DNA of 12,900 nucleotides, taken from UBA7672 sp964529555 (GTDB lineage: Bacteria; Pseudomonadota; Alphaproteobacteria; Caulobacterales; Hyphomonadaceae). How positions within the stretch are numbered: position 1 is the stretch's first letter; each line of letters begins with the position of its first letter. Where the stretch lies: the NCBI GenBank assembly GCA_964529555.1, contig CAZGWV010000093.1, forward strand, positions 1-12,900, read 5' to 3'. Of the stretch, positions 1 through 5,023 are shown one piece after another. The position numbers and the translations under genes were made by a program. The notes below the pieces were generated by a model. It saw nothing but the letters and a program-made list of their open reading frames with translations. It was not told the DNA's origin and searched no databases.

Positions 1-97
1 CGCCCCCTAAGTACGGGGCGGAACCATGTTGAGAGACCTTACCTCACTTTGAAGGACGGTGATCGCTTCAGGGTTCCGCCCCGTACTTAGGGGGCGG
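1..97. repeat. Palindromic intergenic element, family 1 (25-bp inverted repeat)
   Basis: Positions 1-25 and 72-96 are perfect inverted copies of each other (25 of 25 bases), separated by 46 bp. Each arm can also fold on itself: in the right arm CCGCCCC (76-82) pairs with GGGGCGG (91-97) around the loop GTACTTAG. The element probably begins one or more bases before the window. There is no open reading frame inside it. This layout, two hairpin-forming arms in opposite orientation around a short core, matches the element at 1321-1471 although the sequence differs. It looks like a small non-autonomous palindromic repeat of the REP/MITE type, and it could also act as a terminator for a gene left of the window. 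The remaining DNA up to ada (98-223) shows no gene. Confidence 0.7.
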
Positions 98-223
98 ACA
101 GGTGGGGGTCTCTATCGACTGACGTGGCTGTTTCGGTAAGCCGCGAAATGGTGCTGTCGTTTTTCCGGCCGCGCCGCCTGACGGCGGGCCTATCTTGCGC
201 CTACATTGATACCGAGGCCCGCC

Positions 224-1288
224 ATGCTGAACCGCCTGCCCGACCACGACCAGCTCTACGCCCATCTTGTCCGCCGCGACCCGGAGATGGACGGGGTGAT
301 CTATGTCGGCGTGAAGACCACGGGCATCTTCTGCCGCCCGGTCTGCCCGGCGCGGACGCCGCTGGCGAAGAACATCATCTTCTATGGCTCGCCCGACAAG
401 GCGCTGGCCGCCGGCTTCCGCCCCTGCAAGCGGTGCCGACCGCTGGACGATCCCAATGCGCCGGGCGTGCTGATCGACAAGCTCTTGCGGCTGGTCGAGG
501 AAGATCCTTCCCGCAAATGGAGCGAGGACGATCTGCGCGACATGGGCATCGAGCCCGCCACCGCGCGGCGTCATTTCCAGCGGCGCTTCGATATGAGTTT
601 TTCCCAGTATGCGCGGGCGCGCCGCCTGGGCCATGCTTTCAAGACGATCAGAAAGGGAGACGCCGTGATCGAAGCACAACTGGATGCGGGCTTTGAATCC
701 GGCAGCGGCTTCCGCGAAGCCTTCGCGAAGACATTCGGCGACGCCCCCAACAAGGCGCGCGAAGCCAGGGCGTTCGCGATGGGCTGGATCGACACTCCGC
801 TCGGCCTGATGTTCGCAATCGCCGACGACACGCACCTGCACATGCTGGAGTTCGTCGAGCGCAAGAAGCTGGAAGAACACGTCAACCGCTATCGCAAGCA
901 GTTCAACGCGACCGTGCTGCCCGGAGAGACGAAAGCGCTGAAGCTGATCCGCAAGGAGATGGCGGATTACTTCGCCGGCAAGACGCTCGACTTCCAGTCG
1001 AAGATCGCCGGCGCCGGCACGGACTTCCAGAACCAGGTGTGGGATGAATTGCGCAAGATCCCGCCGGGCGTCACGCGCTCCTATCAGGACATGGCCAAAC
1101 GCATCGGCCGGCCCACCGCCATGCGCGCGGTCGCCAACGCCAACCGGCTCAACCGCTGCGCCATCATCCTGCCCTGCCATCGCGTGATCGGCGCGGACGG
1201 CACGCTGACCGGCTATGCCGGCGGCCTGTGGCGCAAGCAGTGGCTGCTCGACCACGAGCGCCGCCACACGGGACAGACGCTGCTATGA
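224..1288 (+). CDS. ada: Ada: bifunctional methylphosphotriester/O6-methylguanine methyltransferase and AraC-type activator
   Basis: Repairs alkylated DNA by irreversible methyl transfer to its own cysteines and, once methylated, activates adaptive-response genes. The 354-residue product has the length of E. coli Ada. The N-terminal zinc domain carries Cys37, Cys41, Cys68 and Cys71 in the contexts FCRPVCPAR and RPCKRC; Cys37 corresponds to the phosphotriester methyl acceptor. An AraC-type helix-turn-helix region follows (about 85-175). The C-terminal methyltransferase domain (about 185-345) has the active site PCHRV with Cys318 and the downstream GYAGGLWRK segment. I chose ATG 224 because GAGG at 214-217 sits 6 bp upstream; an in-frame TTG at 206 has no such site. 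The gene stands alone: no alkA or alkB follows, and I could not find a convincing Ada box, so autoregulation is presumed from the family. Confidence 0.96.
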   Translation: MLNRLPDHDQLYAHLVRRDPEMDGVIYVGVKTTGIFCRPVCPARTPLAKNIIFYGSPDKALAAGFRPCKRCRPLDDPNAPGVLIDKLLRLVEEDPSRKWSEDDLRDMGIEPATARRHFQRRFDMSFSQYARARRLGHAFKTIRKGDAVIEAQLDAGFESGSGFREAFAKTFGDAPNKAREARAFAMGWIDTPLGLMFAIADDTHLHMLEFVERKKLEEHVNRYRKQFNATVLPGETKALKLIRKEMADYFAGKTLDFQSKIAGAGTDFQNQVWDELRKIPPGVTRSYQDMAKRIGRPTAMRAVANANRLNRCAIILPCHRVIGADGTLTGYAGGLWRKQWLLDHERRHTGQTLL

Positions 1289-1320
1289 GCGCGGTCAGTT
1301 TGCGATCGAAGCGTTCGACA

Positions 1321-1471
1321 AACTCTTCCCCAGCCTGCGGGGGAAGTACCCCGAAGGGGGGATGGGGGCGAGCCCCAAGGGGACTCGTCGACAGAATTCC
1401 CTCGCCGCTCGCCCCCAACGTCTCGCGGACTGCGTCCGCGATCCACTTCCCCCGTAAACGGGGGAAGAGTT
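1321..1471. repeat. Palindromic intergenic element, family 2 (27-bp inverted ends)
   Basis: A 151-bp element fills most of the 220-bp convergent gap between ada and the small gene ending at 1509. Its ends, 1321-1347 and 1445-1471, are inverted copies that match at 21 outer and inner bases and differ only in a 6-base loop. Each end folds alone: on the right CTTCCCCC (1446-1453) pairs with GGGGGAAG (1460-1467), on the left CTTCCCC pairs with GGGGAAG. Inside, GGGGGCGAG (1364-1372) is inverted at 1408-1416, and TCGCGGAC/GTCCGCGA (1423-1441) forms an 8-bp stem with a 3-base loop. No protein is encoded. It is probably a mobile or formerly mobile palindromic repeat and could serve as a bidirectional terminator for the two converging genes. 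Confidence 0.75.
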
Positions 1472-1508
1472 AGCCGCGACGCTTGGTTCCGACGAAAGCG
1501 ATCCCGCT

Positions 1509-1688
1509 CTAGCGATCGGCGCGTGGAATCGCCCGCATGGCGAGCACGCCCATCGCGCCAATCCCAAGCCCGGCTATGAAAGTGGCGACCATGGGCGACA
1601 GCACCACTTTCGCGAATGCGACCAGCGCCATCAGCATGCCGGCCGCCACGCATACGACGACGAGGCGCTGTATCCCCCGCTCCGACAT
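1509..1688 (-). CDS. Small two-helix membrane protein, third gene of the SPFH operon
   Basis: A 59-residue protein of unknown function. It starts MSERGIQRL and then has two hydrophobic stretches, about residues 9-26 and 28-51, separated by Lys27, and a short charged tail ending RAIPRADR. It is predicted to be an inner-membrane hairpin protein. Its ATG overlaps the TGA of the preceding ribbon-helix-helix gene by one base (TGATG), the usual sign of translational coupling, which is the main reason to believe it is real. It converges with ada, with the palindromic element between them. I do not recognise a family. It may be a membrane partner of the SPFH protein encoded two genes upstream, but that is inference from the operon only. 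Confidence 0.6.
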   Translation of the reverse strand: MSERGIQRLVVVCVAAGMLMALVAFAKVVLSPMVATFIAGLGIGAMGVLAMRAIPRADR

Positions 1689-1900
1689 CAGCCGTCACCC
1701 GCTTCGGATTCGGTGGGGGCCGGGTCAGCAGGCCTGGACGCATCCTCGATCTTCACGCCGCGTTTCTTCAGCGCATCGCGCAGCAGGAACTCGATCTCGG
1801 CGTTCACCGAGCGCAATTCCTGCGCAGCAAGGCGCTCGATCGCGGCGTGGAGCGCCGGATCGAGCCTGAGGGGAAATGCTTTCTTGCCGGGCGATGCCAT
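1688..1900 (-). CDS. Arc-like ribbon-helix-helix DNA-binding protein
   Basis: A 70-residue protein with the fold pattern of Arc/MetJ repressors: a short strand (KAFPLRLD, residues 7-14), helix A (PALHAAIERLAAQEL) and helix B (RSVNAEIEFLLRDALKKRG). The turn and helix B closely resemble phage P22 Arc, including the RSVN motif. The last 20 residues are acidic, Pro-rich and probably disordered. Such proteins bind DNA as dimers through the paired strands; Arg12 lines up with the Arc contact Arg13, whereas the other two contact positions are Ala8 and Pro10 here. It lies 18 bp after the SPFH gene and overlaps the next start by one base. Similar proteins are often labelled HicB-family antitoxins, but no toxin is next to it. 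A repressor of its own divergent promoter region is the simplest role. Confidence 0.85.
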   Translation of the reverse strand: MASPGKKAFPLRLDPALHAAIERLAAQELRSVNAEIEFLLRDALKKRGVKIEDASRPADPAPTESEAGDG

Positions 1901-1918
1901 CGCGCCCTACTCGCTGCG

Positions 1919-2830
1919 TTACTGATAGAGAGAGCCGGTATTGACCACGGGCTGGGCCTCGCGATCAGCGCACAGCACGACGAGCAGGTTCGACACCATC
2001 GCCGCCTTGCGCTCGTCGTCGAGCGTGACGATCTCGCGCTCCGACAATTGCTGCAGCGCGGTTTCCACCATCGAGACCGCGCCCAGGACGATCTTGGCGC
2101 GCGCGTCGAGCACGGCTTCGGCCTGCTGCCTGCGCAGCATCGAGGACGCGATCTCCGGCGCATAGGCCAGGTGCGAGATGCGCGCTTCGTCGATTTCGAC
2201 ACCCGCCACGCTGACGCGCTCGTTCAGCTTGGCGCGCAGCATGTCGCCAACCTTGTCCGCATCGGCGCGCAGGGTGGGTTCGTCATGCTCGGCATGGTCG
2301 TAGGCATAGTGCGAGGTGATCTCACGCAGCGCCGTTTCGATCTGGATGTTGACGAAGGTGTCGTAGTCATCGACGTCGAACAGGGCCTGCGCGGTGTCGA
2401 CCACGCGCCAGACGACCACGGCGGCGATCTCGATCGGATTGCCCTTCTTGTCGTTCACCTTGAGCGTGTCGGACGTGACGTTGCGCACGCGCAGGGAGAT
2501 CTTCTTGCGCGAATACCACGGGATCACCCAGCGCAGACCGGGGCGCTTGTCCGTGCCCTTGTAGTTGCCGAACAGCGTGATCGCCGCGCTTTCATTCTGC
2601 TGCAGGGAGTAGAGACCCGACAGGATCAGGATCGACGCTAGCAGCACCACCGCCGCGCCGATGATGTAGGCGGCGACCAGCATGCCATCGCCGCCGGATT
2701 CACCCGTGATGATGCCCTGGAAGCCCATCCAGGCCATCAGGAAAAAACCGGCGATGGACAGGATCAGCAGGAAACCGCCAGCAAGGGTGGCGGTGGACTT
2801 CTCTTGCGTCTTCTTGTGGCTGGTAGGCAT
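1919..2830 (-). CDS. SPFH/band-7 (flotillin/stomatin-like) membrane protein
   Basis: A 303-residue membrane-scaffold-type protein. It has two N-terminal hydrophobic segments (about 16-42 and 50-73) and then an SPFH/band-7 domain (about 75-240) with the stretches YKGTDKRPGLRWVIPW and VRNVTSDTLKVNDKKGNPIE typical of the family. A C-terminal helical part follows (about 225-285), ending QPVVNTGSLYQ. SPFH proteins oligomerise at membranes and often hold partner proteins or proteases; no substrate can be read from the sequence. ATG 2830 is preceded by GGAGG with 6 bp spacing; in-frame codons upstream belong to the divergent promoter region. It is first in an operon with an Arc-like regulator and a small membrane protein. 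From memory, SPFH proteins with this C-terminus are repeatedly next to Arc/HicB-like genes, also in actinobacteria; I could not check this. Confidence 0.9.
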   Translation of the reverse strand: MPTSHKKTQEKSTATLAGGFLLILSIAGFFLMAWMGFQGIITGESGGDGMLVAAYIIGAAVVLLASILILSGLYSLQQNESAAITLFGNYKGTDKRPGLRWVIPWYSRKKISLRVRNVTSDTLKVNDKKGNPIEIAAVVVWRVVDTAQALFDVDDYDTFVNIQIETALREITSHYAYDHAEHDEPTLRADADKVGDMLRAKLNERVSVAGVEIDEARISHLAYAPEIASSMLRRQQAEAVLDARAKIVLGAVSMVETALQQLSEREIVTLDDERKAAMVSNLLVVLCADREAQPVVNTGSLYQ

Positions 2831-2847
2831 GGCGTCCCTCCAAAGGA

Positions 2848-2874
2848 ATATCGAAGTGATATCACTTTGATATT
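2848..2874. promoter_or_regulatory. Candidate operator: 14-bp palindrome within 11-bp-spaced ATAT(C/T) repeats
   Basis: AAGTGATATCACTT (2854-2867) is a perfect 14-bp palindrome. The motif ATATC/ATATC/ATATT begins at 2848, 2859 and 2870, so it recurs every 11 bp, close to one helical turn. The AT-rich patch stands out in a GC-rich region and lies between the starts of two divergent operons. Ribbon-helix-helix repressors commonly bind short sites in phased arrays, and one is encoded in the leftward operon, so it is the natural candidate ligand. The binding is inference. Confidence 0.5.
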
Positions 2875-2892
2875 GACGCCAGCCCTTGTCAA
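2864..2892 (-). promoter_or_regulatory. Candidate sigma-70-type promoter of the SPFH operon
   Basis: On the minus strand a perfect -35 hexamer TTGACA (2892-2887) lies 57 bp before the SPFH start codon. With a 17-bp spacer the -10 position would be CAAAGT (2869-2864), which is a poor match, so the exact -10 is uncertain. That position overlaps the candidate operator palindrome, an arrangement in which a bound repressor would block RNA polymerase. On the plus strand TTGACG (2873-2878) could be a -35 for the divergent operon, again with a weak -10. Confidence 0.35.
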
Positions 2893-2926
2893 GTACATGT
2901 TTGGAGCGTTCGAAGGAGACATCCAC

Positions 2927-3025
2927 ATGATGATGCGCCGCGCGCCCTGGCTGATCGCCGTTGTGAGCCTCGCCCTGTGCTTCGGCGCCGGGCTGATGCT
3001 GAGCCCCATCGTCCTCGCCTCCTGA
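2927..3025 (+). CDS. Small single-helix membrane peptide, first gene of the hydrolase operon
   Basis: A 32-residue product beginning MMMRRAPW, followed by one hydrophobic segment (about 8-31) that ends at the C-terminus, LSPIVLAS. Two arginines before the helix suggest the N-terminus faces the cytoplasm. A strong Shine-Dalgarno sequence, AAGGAG at 2913-2918, lies 8 bp before ATG 2927, and two further ATG codons follow directly. The hydrolase gene starts 25 bp downstream with its own ribosome site. It matches no family I know. The good ribosome site and placement support translation, but it is very short; it could also be a leader peptide for the operon. Confidence 0.5.
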   Translation: MMMRRAPWLIAVVSLALCFGAGLMLSPIVLAS

Positions 3026-3050
3026 GCGCATCGAAGAGGGGGATAAGCCC

Positions 3051-4382
3051 ATGACGACGCCGATGATCGTTCTGCTGCTGGCCGCCGCCGCCGTCACGCT
3101 GCTGGTGGGGCTGATCGTGGTGGCCGTGGCCCAGAGCCTCAACAAGACCGGCACGCCGACGGCCGCCCAGATCGCGGCCCAGGCAGCGGCGGCTCTCGCG
3201 GCTCACGCCTCGGGCGCATCGCCGGCAGCAGCCGCCCCCGCAAGCAAGCACGGCAGAACGCCCAAATCGGCCAAGGCTTTTGTCTCCAGCGTCCCGGCCA
3301 GCCGGCACGTCGCTCACAAGCACCTGACGCACAAGAACAAGGCGGAGAAAGCGACGGCAAAGAATGGCGTGGACACCGCCGAGGCCAAGCAGAAGCAGAC
3401 CAGGAACGCCTTCACGGGGTTTGCCGCGATTGGCGGGTTCGTCGCCATTGCCGGCGGCGTCATCGGATTCATCGCGGACTTCAGCGACAAGGACATCACG
3501 CCCGAGATTTCCGAACTGACCGCAGGCGCGCTGCACGGCACGATGGTGAACGCCCGCAACAAGGATCCCATCGTTCTCATCATTCCGGGGTCGGGCCCGA
3601 CCGACCGCGATGGCAACAACCCGCTTGGCGTGAACGCCGACACCTACCGCATGCTGGCCGACAGGCTGATCCAGGAGCGCATCTCCACCGTGCGCATCGA
3701 CAAGCGCGGCATGTTCGCCAGCGCCGGCGCGGGCGATCCGAACGCTGTCACGGCGGACATCTATGCCGCCGACATCCACGCCTGGATCGACGCCATCAAG
3801 GACAAGCGCGGGCCGGGTTCGGGCTGCGTCTTCCTGCTGGGACATTCCGAAGGCGCGCTGATGGTTTCACGCGCAGCCGCCGGGCGCAGGGATGTCTGCG
3901 GCGTTATCCTCGTCGCCGGCATGGGCCGCCCGATGGGCGCGGTCATCCGCGAGCAGCTGGCGTCCAATCCCGCCAACGCGCCGATCCTGGACGAGGCGCT
4001 TGCCGCGCTCTCGGAGATCGAGGCCGGCCGCCATGTGGACGTGACCGGCATGACCCCGGCGCTCCTTCCCCTGTTCGCCCCGGCGGCGCAGGATTACCTG
4101 ATCTCCGTGATCAATCTCGATCCGGTCGAGATCCTGCGGGCGGCGAACAAGGAAGCGCTGATCATCCAGGGCGATCGCGACCTGCAGGTGTCTGTCGCCG
4201 ATGCGCGCCTGCTGGATGCGGTGCGCAAGACCGACCTGCGCATCATCGAGGGTATGAACCATGTGCTGAAGGCCGCGCCCGAGGATCGCGCCGGCAATCT
4301 CGCCACCTATGCCGAACCCGGCCTGCCTCTGGCGAAAGACCTGGTGCGCCGCATCCGCCGCTTCGTGAAGGACAATGACTGA
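3051..4382 (+). CDS. Membrane-anchored alpha/beta hydrolase (S33/Hydrolase_4-like)
   Basis: A 443-residue protein. An N-terminal hydrophobic segment (about 5-29) is followed by an Ala/Lys/His-rich low-complexity linker (35-118), a second hydrophobic segment (about 121-143) and an alpha/beta-hydrolase domain (about 155-443). The domain has the oxyanion-region motif IIPGSGPTDRDGNN (177-190), the nucleophile elbow GHSEG with Ser266, a GDRD motif whose Asp377 is the probable acid, and NH with His404. The triad is therefore complete and the enzyme is probably active, but substrate is unknown; esterase or serine-aminopeptidase-like activity is likely. Two membrane segments would place linker and catalytic domain on opposite sides of the inner membrane. 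A GGGGGA ribosome site precedes ATG 3051. Its TGA overlaps the ATG of the next gene (TGATG), so the two are coupled. Confidence 0.85.
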   Translation: MTTPMIVLLLAAAAVTLLVGLIVVAVAQSLNKTGTPTAAQIAAQAAAALAAHASGASPAAAAPASKHGRTPKSAKAFVSSVPASRHVAHKHLTHKNKAEKATAKNGVDTAEAKQKQTRNAFTGFAAIGGFVAIAGGVIGFIADFSDKDITPEISELTAGALHGTMVNARNKDPIVLIIPGSGPTDRDGNNPLGVNADTYRMLADRLIQERISTVRIDKRGMFASAGAGDPNAVTADIYAADIHAWIDAIKDKRGPGSGCVFLLGHSEGALMVSRAAAGRRDVCGVILVAGMGRPMGAVIREQLASNPANAPILDEALAALSEIEAGRHVDVTGMTPALLPLFAPAAQDYLISVINLDPVEILRAANKEALIIQGDRDLQVSVADARLLDAVRKTDLRIIEGMNHVLKAAPEDRAGNLATYAEPGLPLAKDLVRRIRRFVKDND

Positions 4383-4828
4383 TGGCCCGCTCCAGTTCAC
4401 GCACGGCGAAGACCTATCCCTCGAAGGTCGATCTCTGGATCGTCGCGCTGATAGGCGTATCGTTGATTGCGGCGATCGTGGGCGTTGGCATTTCCGGCCT
4501 GCAGGAAGGCACGCTGCGTTTCGCGCAGGGCTTCTTCATCCTGCTCGGCGCGTTCGGCTTTCTGGTGTGGACTTTCCTGACGACGAACTACACGCTCGAC
4601 GGCCGCGAACTCGTGGCTCGCTCGGGCCCATTCAGCTGGCGCATCCAGATCGACCAGATCACCAGCATCGAAAAAGCCCGCGGCATCCTGGCCTCGCGCT
4701 CGGGCCCCGCCCTGTCGATGGACCGGCTGGTCGTGAGCTATGGCAAGAACAAGCGGCTGATGATCTCGCCTGCGGAGAAAGAGAAGTTCCTGGCGGACCT
4801 GAGAGCGCGGCAGAAATCACCTGGCTAG
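4382..4828 (+). CDS. Membrane-bound bacterial PH-domain protein (bPH_4/DUF1200-like)
   Basis: A 148-residue protein. Two transmembrane segments (about 17-38 and 46-67) are followed by a compact beta-rich domain (about 68-142). The pattern TTNYTLDGRELVARSGPF, then IDQITSIEKAR, then SGPALSMDRLVVSYG, then MISPAEKEKFLADL is the classic bPH_4 signature (known from Bacillus DUF1200 proteins). The domain would sit on the cytoplasmic face. Function is unknown for the family; membrane binding or a scaffold role is likely. Translation is coupled to the hydrolase by a one-base overlap, suggesting that the two proteins are needed in fixed ratio. It is the last gene of the rightward operon and is followed by a palindromic element. 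Confidence 0.85.
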   Translation: MARSSSRTAKTYPSKVDLWIVALIGVSLIAAIVGVGISGLQEGTLRFAQGFFILLGAFGFLVWTFLTTNYTLDGRELVARSGPFSWRIQIDQITSIEKARGILASRSGPALSMDRLVVSYGKNKRLMISPAEKEKFLADLRARQKSPG

Positions 4829-4856
4829 GCCGGCTGCGGCGCCGTTCACCTTGCCG

Positions 4857-5004
4857 CCCTCGTGGTTCGACGGACGTGACGCCATGCAAAGCATGGCGCC
4901 ACTGCTCACCATGAGGGCTACAGCTACATTGCAAGCGAGAGGACCCTCATGGTGAGCAGTTGCGATGTGCCGCGCACATCGCAACGCCCGTCGAACCACG
5001 AGGG
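4857..5004. repeat. Palindromic intergenic element, family 3 (nested inverted repeats)
   Basis: A 148-bp element fills most of the 195-bp gap between two converging genes. Outer ends 4857-4873 and 4988-5004 (CCCTCGTGGTTCGACGG) are perfect 17-bp inverted copies. An inner 17-bp inverted pair (ACTGCTCACCATGAGGG) lies at 4901-4917 and 4944-4960. Between outer and inner arms are two tight hairpins: CGCCATGC/GCATGGCG with an AAA loop (4880-4898) and GTTGCGATGTGC/GCACATCGCAAC with a CGC loop (4959-4985). Nothing is encoded. The whole could fold into a cruciform. It probably belongs to a dispersed repeat family with CCCTCATGGTGAG-type cores common in alphaproteobacteria (recalled, not checked), and it may act as a bidirectional terminator. 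Confidence 0.8.
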
Positions 5005-5023
5005 GCCGGGCTCGCCGATCGCC

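Noticed and set aside
1..97. Possible CRISPR repeat or direct repeat array
   Set aside because: Only two copies in inverted orientation with one 46-bp interval and no further units; it is a palindromic element.
178..207. CTGACG / TACATT as a promoter for ada
   Set aside because: Weak hexamers with 18-bp spacing would start transcription on top of the ribosome site; no Ada box could be recognised.
68..1267. A 399-codon minus-strand frame opposite ada
   Set aside because: ada on the plus strand has all catalytic motifs; the antisense product is compositionally typical of a shadow frame.
1688..1900. A toxin-antitoxin pair built on the RHH protein
   Set aside because: Neither adjacent product resembles a known toxin: one is SPFH, the other a two-helix membrane protein. 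The latter could in theory be a membrane toxin, but nothing in the sequence shows it.
2889..3845. A 318-codon minus-strand frame opposite the hydrolase
   Set aside because: Antisense to a gene with an intact catalytic triad and overlapping the divergent promoter; no recognisable domain.
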